A DNA stretch of 64,000 nt from an uncultured Lewinella sp. GTDB taxonomy: Bacteria > Bacteroidota > Bacteroidia > Chitinophagales > Saprospiraceae. Below are positions 36,321 through 45,573 of the stretch, one piece after another (the stretch's first letter is position 1; the number at the start of each line of letters is the position of its first letter). Under the pieces are notes generated by a model that saw only the letters and a program-made list of their open reading frames with translations, was not told the origin of the DNA and searched no databases. The stretch lies in assembly GCA_913057725.1 (NCBI GenBank), contig CAJXOS010000002.1:49149-113148 (forward strand), in the 5' to 3' direction. Position numbers and translations under genes: made by a program.

Positions 36321-38003
36321 ATGGAGATTGGAATAGGACTAGGAATAGGCCTGGTAGCCGGGTTGATTGTTGGTTTTGTGGCAATGCTACTCCGAAATAA
36401 GAGTGTCATTAACAGCAAACTGGAAGAAATCAACACCCGTTCCGACCAGGAAATCAAGGAAGCTCGACTAAGTGCCAAAAGACTGATTGACGAAGCTGAG
36501 ACCAAAGCAGAAAAAATTGTCGCAACGGCAGACCTGAAGAACGAAAAGATCAAGCAGCGGAAGATACAGGAAGCCAAGGAGAAGTTTAATCGCTATCGCT
36601 CCGACTTCGACAAATACAAAGCTGACCAAAAAGTAGAGCTGAAAGAGCGGCAAATGGAGATCAAAGCTTTAGAAAAAGACCTAGAGCAGAAGCAGTCGAC
36701 TTTCAAAGACCGAGAAAAAAAGATAGAAGATCAACGTAGCGAAGTAGAATCTCGCGCCAGTGAGATCAAATCTATCCGCGAAAATCTAGAGAAGCAGCTG
36801 AAAGTAGTTGCTAAGAAGAAAGAGGAGTTAGAAAATGCTAGTGAGCGCCATATTCGCGAACTGGAGAAAGTAGCTAATCTATCGGAAGCTGAAGCCAAAG
36901 AGCAACTATTAGAAGCTGTAAAGGCAAAAGCAGAAACTGATGCAATGTCGATCGTTAAGGCGACCATCGAAGAGGCAAAAGCTACCGCAAGTAAGGACGC
37001 TAAGAAAATCGTCATTCAGACGATCCAGCGGATGTGTGCTGAGTATACGATCGAGAATACTGTATCGGTATTCAACCTAGATAGTGATGACTTGAAAGGT
37101 CAGATCATTGGTCGCGAAGGACGTAATATCCGTGCTTTAGAGGCCGCTACTGGTGCTGAGATCATTGTTGACGACACCCCAGAGGCGATCGTTATTTCAA
37201 GCTTTGATCCGATCCGTCGGGAAGTATGCCGTCTATCTTTAAAGCGCCTTGTGGCTGATGGCCGTATCCACCCAGCTCGTATCGAGGAGGTGGTTGCAAA
37301 AGTGCGGAAGCAGATCGACGAGCAGATTCGTGAGATTGGTGAACGCACAGTAATTGATTTGGATATCCACGGCTTACACACCTACCTCGTAAAGATGGTA
37401 GGCCGTATGCGTTTCCGTTCTTCATACGGACAGAACTTGCTGAAGCACTCTATTGAGACAGCACACCTATGTGCTACAATGGCTGCCGAACTTGGTCTGA
37501 GCAATAAGCAAGTAAAACTGGCTAAACGTGCCGGACTATTACACGATATCGGTAAGGTGGCAGAAGAGCAAAGCGAACTATCCCACGCATTGTTGGGTAT
37601 GGAGATTTGCGAAAAGCACAAAGAGCATGCTGCCGTAGTCAATGCCGTTGGAGCGCACCACGATGAGATCGAAATGAACAACATCCTCTCGCCAATCATT
37701 CAGGCGTGTGATGCCATTTCTGGTGCTCGCCCAGGTGCTCGCCGAGAAATCTTGGAAAGCTACCTTAAGCGTATCAACGAACTAGAGGAGTTGGCTATGG
37801 GCCACGATGGCGTACAGAAGGCCTTCGCTATGCAAGCAGGCCGTGAGCTACGTGTAATTGTAGAATCTGAAAAAGTAAGCGACGAATTCGCTGACGATCT
37901 GTCGTTCATGATCTCACAGAAGATCCAGGACGAAATGCAGTATCCTGGTCAGATCAAAGTGACTGTGATCCGCGAAAAGCGGGCCGTCAACTACGCTCGC
38001 TAA
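36321..38003 (+). CDS. rny: Ribonuclease Y
   Basis: Membrane-anchored endoribonuclease that starts mRNA decay. 560 residues. One N-terminal membrane helix (about 4-25, [19 protein letters not shown]) precedes a long coiled coil to about 240. A KH RNA-binding domain follows with [21 protein letters not shown], then an HD domain with the catalytic pair in [11 protein letters not shown] and further metal ligands in GAHHDEIEM. All expected motifs are present and length is slightly above the Bacillus enzyme. A terminator follows. Confidence 0.97.
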   Translation: MEIGIGLGIGLVAGLIVGFVAMLLRNKSVINSKLEEINTRSDQEIKEARLSAKRLIDEAETKAEKIVATADLKNEKIKQRKIQEAKEKFNRYRSDFDKYKADQKVELKERQMEIKALEKDLEQKQSTFKDREKKIEDQRSEVESRASEIKSIRENLEKQLKVVAKKKEELENASERHIRELEKVANLSEAEAKEQLLEAVKAKAETDAMSIVKATIEEAKATASKDAKKIVIQTIQRMCAEYTIENTVSVFNLDSDDLKGQIIGREGRNIRALEAATGAEIIVDDTPEAIVISSFDPIRREVCRLSLKRLVADGRIHPARIEEVVAKVRKQIDEQIREIGERTVIDLDIHGLHTYLVKMVGRMRFRSSYGQNLLKHSIETAHLCATMAAELGLSNKQVKLAKRAGLLHDIGKVAEEQSELSHALLGMEICEKHKEHAAVVNAVGAHHDEIEMNNILSPIIQACDAISGARPGARREILESYLKRINELEELAMGHDGVQKAFAMQAGRELRVIVESEKVSDEFADDLSFMISQKIQDEMQYPGQIKVTVIREKRAVNYAR

Positions 38004-38032
38004 GTATAAACAATCCCTCAAGGATTAAGTCT

Positions 38033-38071
38033 TCCCGGACCTGGGCCTCGTGCCTGCGTCCGGGATTTTTT
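38033..38071 (+). terminator. Intrinsic terminator of rny
   Basis: Stem TCCCGGAC / GTCCGGGA (38033-38040 and 38058-38065), 17-nt loop, six T residues. Confidence 0.85.
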
Positions 38072-38183
38072 ATTGATGAAAGGGATTTGAACCACCTAAG
38101 ACACCCAAGTTCACCTCAGTTAACGGAACCGTGGAAAAGTAGGTAAGAAGAGTAGAAGCTACTAGCTCATCCAAATAACATTA

Positions 38184-38942
38184 CTACTTCCGATCATCAA
38201 TCACACCCAATTGGTGTAGGATTGGCAACTGGCCACCGTAGGCTTTAGCTATGTTTTCTTCCACAAATACTTCCTGAGTAGGTCCATAGGCGATAAGCCG
38301 CTGATTCAGTAGAATCACTTGGTCAAAATAGGTATGGACGGAGGAGAGATCGTGATGCACCACCAGTAAGGTCTTTCCTTCGCTGGCGAGGCGCTTAAGT
38401 ACTTGAATAATTTTTTCCTCAGTAGTGATGTCTACACCTACAAAGGGTTCGTCTAGCAGGAAAATATCGGCTTCCTGTGCCAATGCTCGAGCCAGAAATA
38501 CGCGCTGTTGCTGGCCGCCAGAGAGCTCACCAATTTGCCGACGCTGGAGGTCTGTTATCCCCAACTCATCCATGGCCGCCTTGGCTTTAGCATGATCGGC
38601 AGCATTGAGGCGACTGAAGACCTTTTTGTGTGGATAGCGCCCCATGAGTACAACATCATATACTGTAGCTGGGAAGCTCCAATCTACTTCGCTCTTCTGA
38701 GGAACATAAACCACTTCCTTGCGTACAGCCTCAATGGGTAGACCGTTTACCTTTATCTCTCCACTAGCGGTATCCAGAAGACCCAGAATTGCTTTAAAGA
38801 GAGTGGATTTGCCAGCTCCATTTGGCCCTAGCACTCCATAGATATGGCCCGCTTGCAAATGCAAGTATATATTACTGAGCACTCGCTTTCGTTCGTAAGA
38901 AACCGAAAGGTCCTCTACTGATATTACGCCCATTTGCTTCAT
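38184..38942 (-). CDS. Metal ABC transporter ATP-binding protein (Mn/Zn type)
   Basis: 252 residues. Walker A is GPNGAGKST (about 38-46), the Q-loop VPQKSEVDW is typical of manganese/zinc importers, the signature is LSGGQQQR, Walker B is DIFLLDEPF and the switch histidine is in VVHHD. It powers import of Mn or Zn with a binding protein and a permease. Its start overlaps the binding-protein stop by 4 bp. No permease gene follows; the next 110 bp are non-coding, which makes this system incomplete at this locus. Confidence 0.93.
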   Translation of the reverse strand: MKQMGVISVEDLSVSYERKRVLSNIYLHLQAGHIYGVLGPNGAGKSTLFKAILGLLDTASGEIKVNGLPIEAVRKEVVYVPQKSEVDWSFPATVYDVVLMGRYPHKKVFSRLNAADHAKAKAAMDELGITDLQRRQIGELSGGQQQRVFLARALAQEADIFLLDEPFVGVDITTEEKIIQVLKRLASEGKTLLVVHHDLSSVHTYFDQVILLNQRLIAYGPTQEVFVEENIAKAYGGQLPILHQLGVIDDRK

Positions 38943-39955
38943 GCGCCCGTGTTGAGTTTGTACACCATAAAGAAAAAGCTCCCCGCCATCAGCAGTAAAA
39001 TCACCCCAAAAAGGACAATCTGCTGTACCGGCGTTTCTTCTGTTTCCTGCTCTTCGATCTGGGAACGCTCCCGGCTCAAGCCTTCGACTATAGTTCGAGC
39101 GTTGTGCTCAAGCATTCCCAAATAGGTACCACCAGAGCTATCTTTTTCACCTAAAGAATCAGCATAAAGGCTTCCACCGATGACAACCTGGTTGTCTTTA
39201 GCCAATACCTGCAACAGCTTAGGGTTGATCGTACTTTCAATAAAAACCGCTGGCACTTCCGATTCTTGCAACACTCGGTTTAGCCGTCGGATGTCAGAAG
39301 TCTGAACATCGGCGTCGGTGGAAGTACCAAGCACAGCTTCTACCCGTACACCGTAACGTTGTCCGAAATACCGAAAGGCGTCATGGGACGTAATAAGTAT
39401 GCGCTTATGGCGCGGGATAGCCGCTAGCGTTTCTTCAATCCAGATGTCTAAGTCTTCCAGTTGCTGGCGGTAAATCTGATAATTGAAATTGAATTCCTCC
39501 GCATATTCCGGTGCAAGCGTCACTAGTGCATCGCGAATATTGCGTAGATAGATTAGCCCATTCCGTGCCGACATCCACGCATGAGGGTCAGCAGAGTTCT
39601 CGTACTCTTCACTAGAGATTGCTTCAACTCCTTCGGTAATCGTAGAAATCGTGCCATCAAAGCCAGAGTTTTCTACCAGCTCATCAATCCAGCCTTCAAA
39701 GGTGAGTCCGTTTCGGAGTACTAAATTGGCACGAGCTACCATCTGCGCATCGGCTGGTGTAGGCTCATAAATATGCGGATCCCCACCAATGGGCACAATC
39801 ATTTGTACTTCAATGAGATTTCCGCCGATCACTTCTGCCATGTCAGCAAACATAGAGGCTGAAGCAACTACTTTAGGCTTAGGCTTAGGCTCAGGTTCCT
39901 GTCCTATCAGTGGCAATGCCATCAGCGTCCATACCAGCAAAAACAATCCTCTCAT
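38939..39955 (-). CDS. Metal ABC transporter substrate-binding protein with C-terminal membrane helix
   Basis: 338 residues from ATG 39955; an upstream TTG would overlap mntR. A signal peptide (MRGLFLLVWTLMALPLIGQ) precedes a cluster A-I (ZnuA/MntA) fold. Metal ligands are suggested by GGDPHIYEPTPAD, SADPHAWMS, ITSHDAFRYFG and the late SLYADSLG motif. Unusually, a hydrophobic segment QQIVLFGVILLLMAGSFFF near the C-terminus predicts anchoring in the inner membrane by its tail. No lipobox is present, so the tail helix may replace a lipid anchor. Confidence 0.9.
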   Translation of the reverse strand: MRGLFLLVWTLMALPLIGQEPEPKPKPKVVASASMFADMAEVIGGNLIEVQMIVPIGGDPHIYEPTPADAQMVARANLVLRNGLTFEGWIDELVENSGFDGTISTITEGVEAISSEEYENSADPHAWMSARNGLIYLRNIRDALVTLAPEYAEEFNFNYQIYRQQLEDLDIWIEETLAAIPRHKRILITSHDAFRYFGQRYGVRVEAVLGTSTDADVQTSDIRRLNRVLQESEVPAVFIESTINPKLLQVLAKDNQVVIGGSLYADSLGEKDSSGGTYLGMLEHNARTIVEGLSRERSQIEEQETEETPVQQIVLFGVILLLMAGSFFFMVYKLNTGA

Positions 39956-39962
39956 CACTGAT

Positions 39963-40631
39963 TTATTTTTTCTGAACAAATAGATGTTGCCCGACTTTTT
40001 GTGACACCAATAGCTTCTCTCCAGAAGCTAATTCTAATTGCAAAGAATTATCGTAAGCCAAACGTTCATTAACCGTTAACTCTGCCCCTAACAGCAAACC
40101 GGTACGTTCCAGGTACTGAAGAAAAGGAGTGGTATGATCCTTTACTCCGACTACTACAGCAGGTGCGTTCTCTGGCAATTGGCTGAGTAGCACTTGCTGT
40201 CGCTCCGCGATATTACCGTGCTCATCCGGAATAGGATCTCCGTGCGGGTCGTACTTCGGGTAATCAAGAAACTCATCCAATCGATTGATCAATTCACGGG
40301 ACTGTATGTGCTCTAACTGCTCTGCCAGGTCATGTACCTCATCCCAGGTAAAGTTGAGCTTTTCAACGAGGAAAGTCTCCCACAGGCGGTGTTTCCGTAC
40401 GAGATGAACCGCGGTAGCTCGGCCCATCTCCGTTAGATGTACCCCTTTGCGTTTTTGGTAATGGATAAGGTCTTTCTGTGAAAGCCGACCGATCATATCC
40501 GTCACCGAGGCAGCCGACGTCTTCATCTCCACCGAAATAGCATTATTGCTCACCGGTGTTCCCTCTCGATTGCTAATCTTATAGATCGCTTTCAGATAGT
40601 TCTCCTCTGCCTGCGATAGAAGTTTCGACAT
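39963..40631 (-). CDS. mntR: DtxR/MntR-family metalloregulator
   Basis: 222 residues. The winged helix (about 1-70) contains SNNAISVEMKTSAASVTDMIGRL. The metal-binding and dimerisation domain (about 75-140) has HRLWETFLVEKLNFTWDEVHDLAEQLEH, with the expected Glu/His ligands. A C-terminal SH3/FeoA-like domain ends the protein. With bound Mn or Fe it represses metal uptake. It is the first gene of the leftward metal-import operon, and an inverted repeat starting 13 bp before its ATG is the likely operator. Confidence 0.93.
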   Translation of the reverse strand: MSKLLSQAEENYLKAIYKISNREGTPVSNNAISVEMKTSAASVTDMIGRLSQKDLIHYQKRKGVHLTEMGRATAVHLVRKHRLWETFLVEKLNFTWDEVHDLAEQLEHIQSRELINRLDEFLDYPKYDPHGDPIPDEHGNIAERQQVLLSQLPENAPAVVVGVKDHTTPFLQYLERTGLLLGAELTVNERLAYDNSLQLELASGEKLLVSQKVGQHLFVQKK

Positions 40632-40643
40632 ACTGGCATTACT

Positions 40644-40665
40644 TTATTTAGACAAATCTAAATAA
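40644..40665. promoter_or_regulatory. Predicted MntR operator
   Basis: Perfect inverted repeat with 9-bp arms TTATTTAGA and TCTAAATAA around CAAA, starting 13 bp upstream of the mntR ATG (40631). A second, overlapping repeat uses TCTAAA (40657-40662) and TTTAGA (40669-40674). The TTTAGA half-site resembles DtxR/MntR-class operators, and position implies autoregulation of the operon. Confidence 0.65.
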
Positions 40666-40682
40666 TTTTTTAGACACAATAC

Positions 40683-40722
40683 AACTGTAGCTTATCCATT
40701 ATCAAATGAATAAGCTACAGTT
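40683..40722 (-). terminator. Hairpin ending nhaC
   Basis: Perfect 13-bp arms AACTGTAGCTTAT (40683-40695) and ATAAGCTACAGTT (40710-40722) with a 14-nt loop. It lies 30 bp after the nhaC stop on the minus strand. The following sequence TGTATTG is only moderately T-rich. Confidence 0.6.
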
Positions 40723-40752
40723 TACCCGAACCGGTTTAGAAAACGCCCTAGA

Positions 40753-42225
40753 CTACTTTGCTTCTTTGCCCAAAAACTCGCCGTTAAGTTGACGAATTTT
40801 GATGCGGAATGCCGCAAACAGAAGCGTCATGAACGGACTGAGGTAATTGAAGATAGCGTATACGAAGTATTCATAGACAGAAACCCCAAGCACGCCAGAC
40901 TGGTAGGCTCCACAGGTATTCCATGGCACCAACACTGAGGTAACTGTACCGGAGTCCTCCAAGGTTCGACTCAGGTTTTCTGGTGCAAGACCACGTTCCT
41001 CATAGGCTTTAGCAAACATCTTACCTGGCACTACAAGTGCAAGATATTGATCAGAGGCAGTCACGTTCAGCGCTAAACAACTCGCAACGGTAGAAGCAAA
41101 TAAGCTGAATGTGCTCTGTGCCATATCAAGCAATGAGCGGCTAATACGCGCCAGTGCACCAATGGCATCCATAATACCACCAAACACCATTGCACATAGA
41201 ATTAACCAGATGGTGCCCAACATACCAGCCATACCGCCAGAAGAGAATAGATCATTTAGCATGGTATTATCCGTCTCAATAGCAACGTCTACAGTAATCG
41301 CTTTCATCACTCCCATGTAGGCAGTATTAAAACTCAACTCCTCAACTTCAGCAATACCAGCAACAACCTCGGGTTGGAAGATAACTGCAAAGATGCCGCC
41401 TAAAAGAGCACCGCCCAAAAGAGCGATTAATGGCTTGGTTTTGCGAATAATCAGGTAGATAACAAAAGCAGGTACCAAGAATAATATTGGGCTGATGTAG
41501 AATTGCTGTTCCATTGCCGCCAGTAACCCCTTGGTATCAGCCACACCTTCTGGTGTAATCGTAAAGCCAATGATGATAAATATGATTAGCGTAATTGTGA
41601 TACTTGGGATGGTCGTATAGGCCATGTATCGAATATGGGAGAAGAGTTCTCCCCCTGCCATGGCTGGAGCCAAATTTGTAGTATCCGAAAGCGGTGACAT
41701 TTTATCTCCGAAATAAGCACCCGAGATTACTGCACCAGCTACCATACCTAGGGGGATTCCGATAGCTTGTCCAATACCTACCAACGCAATACCTACCGTA
41801 GCTGAGGTGGTCCATGAACTACCCGTTGCAATAGAGATAATGGCACAAATAATGATTGTTACCGGAAGGAAAATTGTTGGATTAAGGAGCTTCAACCCAT
41901 AGTAAATCATCGATGGAATGATACCACTGATCAACCAGGTCCCTGCTAAGGCTCCAACCAATAATAAGATCAGAATCGCCTCGGTGGTAGACTTAATGTT
42001 ATTGGCCACTTCATCAATCATCTTGCGATAAGAAACCTTATTCAGGAAGCCGACAACCGCAGCTACTGCGCCGCCAATCAAGAGTATGAATTGATTTGAG
42101 CCGCTTAATGCATCATCGCCAAAGACGTAAACATTGTAACTCAAGAGGATGATAAGCACAAAGACAGGAATAAGGGCTTCCCAAATATTGAGCTCCTTAT
42201 TTTCAATGATCGGATTCTCTTCCAT
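40753..42225 (-). CDS. nhaC: Na+/H+ antiporter NhaC family
   Basis: 490 residues with about 11-12 membrane helices. The family motif region GSSWTTSATVGIALVGIGQAIGIPLGMVAGAVISGAYFGDKMSPLSDTTNLAP is split over about 130-185, with its conserved GDKMSPLSDTTN. A second half has LALNVTASDQYLALVVPGKMF. It exports sodium in exchange for protons at the inner membrane and helps salt and pH tolerance, which fits a marine lifestyle. It stands alone between the mntR region and a CNNM gene. Confidence 0.93.
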   Translation of the reverse strand: MEENPIIENKELNIWEALIPVFVLIILLSYNVYVFGDDALSGSNQFILLIGGAVAAVVGFLNKVSYRKMIDEVANNIKSTTEAILILLLVGALAGTWLISGIIPSMIYYGLKLLNPTIFLPVTIIICAIISIATGSSWTTSATVGIALVGIGQAIGIPLGMVAGAVISGAYFGDKMSPLSDTTNLAPAMAGGELFSHIRYMAYTTIPSITITLIIFIIIGFTITPEGVADTKGLLAAMEQQFYISPILFLVPAFVIYLIIRKTKPLIALLGGALLGGIFAVIFQPEVVAGIAEVEELSFNTAYMGVMKAITVDVAIETDNTMLNDLFSSGGMAGMLGTIWLILCAMVFGGIMDAIGALARISRSLLDMAQSTFSLFASTVASCLALNVTASDQYLALVVPGKMFAKAYEERGLAPENLSRTLEDSGTVTSVLVPWNTCGAYQSGVLGVSVYEYFVYAIFNYLSPFMTLLFAAFRIKIRQLNGEFLGKEAK

Positions 42226-42338
42226 GGATTTCTCGCTGATTAATTTCCCAATAATACGGAAAGGAAATTAGAATTGGTAGACAAGACTAATGCGGTACTA
42301 CGCAAAGACAATCAGGAGAAGTCTAGACGAGACCTGGC

Positions 42339-43595
42339 TTATTCTTCTTTTTCGATCTGCTCTACCCGAACTGTTTCAATACGCGTATTGGTCACGAGCT
42401 CTATGTGGAAACGATAGTCACCGAGCTCCAGAATTTCTCCTTGCTCAGGGATATCTTCCGTAGTGGTGACTAGATATCCGGATAGTGTATGATAGTCTCC
42501 TTCCGGGAAGAACAGCCCATATTTCTCATTGAGGATATCGATCTCTAAACGACCAGAGAATAGAAATATCCCTGGCTCTAGTTCTTCTTCGATATAATCT
42601 TCTTGATCGTGCTCATCTTCAATTTCACCGAAGATTTCCTCCAGGATATCTTCAAGTGTGATAATTCCTGAGATACCGCCAAACTCGTCGAAAACACAGG
42701 CAATACTCATGCTTTCCTTGATCAGCTTGTTCATTAGTTCCGTAACGTGCATAGCTTCGGGAACGAAGGGAATCTGAAGGGTAATGGCCTTGATGCTTCG
42801 TGGCTCAGCAAAGAGTTGCTGGTGGTGCACATAACCGACCACTTTGTCTACATCCTCATCAATCACTAGCAGTCTGGAAAGGCGGGTTTTGTGAAACAAC
42901 TCCACCAACTCATCTACACTCGCACTGATATCGATACTCTCAATCTCAGTACGGGGCACCATACTCTCCCGTACACGTACCTCTCGTAAATTCAGAGCCT
43001 TTCCGAACAACTCCTTATCAATCGTCTCCTGAGCATCTGAGCGCGACTCTTTGACGAAGTTCTCTAGGTCTAAGCGCGTTAGAACCTGCTCGGTTGCCAC
43101 CTGTTCTTTCTTGAAGAATAATCGGAGTATGGTATCGGATGCCTTGGTCATTAACCAGGCAAAAGGGAATAGCAAAATTTGAATACCTCGCAAAGGAATA
43201 GCGAGCAGGTAGAGCAGATCATCCGCAAAAAGACGGAACAGCGTTTTAGGGAGAAACTCTCCAAACAAGAGCACAACGATTGTTATAAGGATCGTCTGAA
43301 CGAGCAATTGCCACATACTCTCATCCGGGATCCCAAGCCACTCGGCAATCGCAGGGCCCAGAACTTGCCCCATCAGACTAGCGAAAATAACCAGTGCGAT
43401 ATTGTTACCCACCAGCATAGTGCTGATGAAGTTATTGGGTCCGTCGTACCAATCAGATAGGATAAGACTTCGGTAAGAACCTTTGTTTTTTTTCAGCTCA
43501 ATCTTAAGCTTATTCGCCGAAACGAAGGCCATTTCTGAGCCCGAAAACAAGGCGGAAAATAATAAGGCGATGAAAATCCCTATGAAAAGCCCCAT
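42339..43595 (-). CDS. CNNM transmembrane / CBS / CorC_HlyC protein
   Basis: 418 residues. A CNNM (DUF21) membrane domain with three or four helices occupies about 1-140. Two CBS domains follow (about 205-265 and 270-325, with MVPRTEIESIDISASVDELVELF and FDEFGGISGIITLEDILEEIFGEI). A C-terminal CorC_HlyC domain (about 345-415) closes the protein. Homologues transport Mg or Co ions; the name hemolysin is historical. GldE of gliding Bacteroidota has the same architecture, but no gld neighbours are present. It is downstream of cysS, separated by a terminator. Confidence 0.9.
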   Translation of the reverse strand: MGLFIGIFIALLFSALFSGSEMAFVSANKLKIELKKNKGSYRSLILSDWYDGPNNFISTMLVGNNIALVIFASLMGQVLGPAIAEWLGIPDESMWQLLVQTILITIVVLLFGEFLPKTLFRLFADDLLYLLAIPLRGIQILLFPFAWLMTKASDTILRLFFKKEQVATEQVLTRLDLENFVKESRSDAQETIDKELFGKALNLREVRVRESMVPRTEIESIDISASVDELVELFHKTRLSRLLVIDEDVDKVVGYVHHQQLFAEPRSIKAITLQIPFVPEAMHVTELMNKLIKESMSIACVFDEFGGISGIITLEDILEEIFGEIEDEHDQEDYIEEELEPGIFLFSGRLEIDILNEKYGLFFPEGDYHTLSGYLVTTTEDIPEQGEILELGDYRFHIELVTNTRIETVRVEQIEKEE

Positions 43596-43621
43596 ATAAG
43601 GTATTGCCTGATTCGTATAAA

Positions 43622-43669
43622 CAAGATAGGAGTTTTTCTTCTATCTGATGAAGACAGTCTCCTATCTTG
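43622..43669 (-). terminator. Intrinsic terminator of cysS
   Basis: Perfect 11-bp arms CAAGATAGGAG (43622-43632) and CTCCTATCTTG (43659-43669). Inside them a second stem CTTC / GAAG forms. On the minus strand it follows the cysS stop and runs into TTTATAC. Confidence 0.6.
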
Positions 43670-43683
43670 CTTTTGGTGGTTGC

Positions 43684-45186
43684 TTACTCTACACTCCAGC
43701 TTGCGCCGTCCTTGCCATCCTTAACGGCAATTCCAGCAGCTTTGAGCGCATCCCGAATTTTGTCTGAGGTACCCCAATCTTTGTTCGTCCGGGCTTCCTG
43801 ACGAATATCCAGAATCAGCTCCATGGCTTTATCTAGTGCTTGGTTGTTGCCTCCGGCAGTGGTTTCTTCATCCAACAGTCCGAGAATATCGAAAATGAAG
43901 ATGCGGAAAGTCTCCTGCAGACGCTCCAGCGTTGCTGCACTAACTTCTTTCATCGACAACTGCCCACCTTTTAGGCTATTGATCTTACTCACTAGCTCAA
44001 ACAAACGTGCCAATGCCTTTGGGGTATTGAAGTCATCGTTCATCTCCGCAAAAGCACCATCGATCAACTCATTGATCTCTTTATCTAAAGCGCTATCGCC
44101 GGAGCCGCTAGCACCATTCAATGCCATTAGCGCTTTGTTGCCTTCTAGTAGACGCTTGTAGCCCTTTTCAGCTGCCTGCAAAGCCTCATCTGTAAGATCA
44201 AGCGTAGAACGATAATGACTTTGAAGCATGAAGAATCGAATGACCATCGGGCTAAATCCCTTAGAGATGTGGACGCTTTCGCCGGTAAAGAGCTGTGTAG
44301 GAGTAATGGTATTACCATCGCTCTTACTCATCTTCTTGCCATTCATCAGTAGCATGTTCGTATGCAACCAATAGCGTGCACCAGCACAGTTGCATGATCC
44401 TAAGTTCTGAGCTACCTCATTTTCGTGATGCGGAAACTTAAGGTCATTGCCACCGCCGTGAATGTCAAATTGTTCACCTAGGTATTTCGTACTCATAGCT
44501 GAGCACTCCAGGTGCCAACCTGGGAAACCAACACTCCAAGGGCTATTCCAACGCATGAGGTGCTCAGGAGCGGCCTTCATCCAAATGGCAAAATCAGCGG
44601 GGTGACGCTTTTCATCCTGATTTTTCAGGTTATCACGAGACTCAGCCATTAACTCCTCAATCTTACGACCAGAAAGATCACCATAGGTGCCTTTCTCTTT
44701 CGCAAACTTCAAGGTATCGAAGTATACAGAGCCATTGCTTTCATAGGCATATCCGTTATCCAGAATAGCCTGCACCATTTCAATCTGCTCCGGAATGTGC
44801 CCAGTAGCTCGCGGCTCAATGCTCGGAGAATGCGTATTGAAAATGCGCATCATATCATGGAAGCCATTGGTGTACTTATGTGCCACCTCCATCGGCTCCA
44901 ACTTTTCCAACTTAGCCCGCTTCGACATTTTATCCTCCCCATCATCACTATCACCGGTAAGGTGACCTACATCGGTGATATTGCGAACGTAGCGTACGCG
45001 ATAGCCGAGATGCAATAGGTAACGATAAATGACATCAAAACTGACGAATGTACGGCAGTTGCCCAGGTGTACATCACTGTAAACAGTAGGTCCACAGACG
45101 TAGAGTCCGACGTAGCCTTCTTCCAGCGGTTTAAATGCTTCTTTTTTTCTGCTTACACTGTTGTGTACAATTAGCTCCTGGCTCAT
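43684..45186 (-). CDS. cysS: Cysteine--tRNA ligase
   Basis: Class I synthetase charging tRNA-Cys, 500 residues. The HIGH-type motif HLGN is at 40-43 and KMSKS at 285-289. Zinc ligands are C31 (YVCGPTVY), C228 (HLECSAM) and the HHENE motif (253-257). The DALR anticodon region occupies about 350-450 and the C-terminal tail ends with the DxL-like IRDALKAAGIAVKDG segment. A -7 element on the minus strand at 45282-45289 gives a leader of about 90 nt. Confidence 0.97.
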   Translation of the reverse strand: MSQELIVHNSVSRKKEAFKPLEEGYVGLYVCGPTVYSDVHLGNCRTFVSFDVIYRYLLHLGYRVRYVRNITDVGHLTGDSDDGEDKMSKRAKLEKLEPMEVAHKYTNGFHDMMRIFNTHSPSIEPRATGHIPEQIEMVQAILDNGYAYESNGSVYFDTLKFAKEKGTYGDLSGRKIEELMAESRDNLKNQDEKRHPADFAIWMKAAPEHLMRWNSPWSVGFPGWHLECSAMSTKYLGEQFDIHGGGNDLKFPHHENEVAQNLGSCNCAGARYWLHTNMLLMNGKKMSKSDGNTITPTQLFTGESVHISKGFSPMVIRFFMLQSHYRSTLDLTDEALQAAEKGYKRLLEGNKALMALNGASGSGDSALDKEINELIDGAFAEMNDDFNTPKALARLFELVSKINSLKGGQLSMKEVSAATLERLQETFRIFIFDILGLLDEETTAGGNNQALDKAMELILDIRQEARTNKDWGTSDKIRDALKAAGIAVKDGKDGASWSVE

Positions 45187-45573
45187 GTTATGATTAATTA
45201 TTGGGGCCTCCGGAGAGGGTTAATGTATATCTATACAATATGAACCCCCATTTTGTCACGGGATATGAGAAAAAATTTGCGCAAAAATAAGAACTAAGCA
45301 GTGGGAAACCAGAGAATCGCAAGAATTTAGAGTCAGCGACACAGGTATTTCATCAATAATTGCTCCTACACCTGCGGTTTACGAATCCAAGACTTACAAC
45401 TGTGTTTATCCAAGCGAGAAGGTCGTTGAGGTTACCTGAGGTGATCTTAGGTATAATCTCCTTTCTGCATTCCTGTAAAATCGACTACTTTGTGTAGTCC
45501 TAGATGATTCTTTATCTACTTCTTGAGTACACTCACATAATTGTGTATTCACTTATAATCTTTGAAAAGTCAC
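45187..45573. other. Divergent region between cysS and the T9SS-secreted gene
   Basis: 387 bp without a gene. It holds the cysS -7 element inside a TTTGCGCAAA palindrome area (45276-45285), a hairpin TACCTGAG-GTGAT-CTTAGGTA with one G-T pair (45433-45453), and a perfect inverted repeat GACTAC-TTTGT-GTAGTC (45483-45499). A near -7 match TAATCTTTG (one base long) lies just before the secreted-protein ATG. Confidence 0.5.
45282..45289 (-). promoter_or_regulatory. cysS -7 element TATTTTTG
   Basis: On the minus strand, TAnnTTTG match 95 bp before the cysS ATG, overlapping the palindrome TTTGCGCAAA (45276-45285). Confidence 0.5.

Noticed and set aside
38085..38110. tRNA-like TTCAAAT loop on the minus strand
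   Set aside because: The flanking five bases do not pair (GGTGG with CCCTT), and no acceptor or anticodon stem is found. Not a tRNA.
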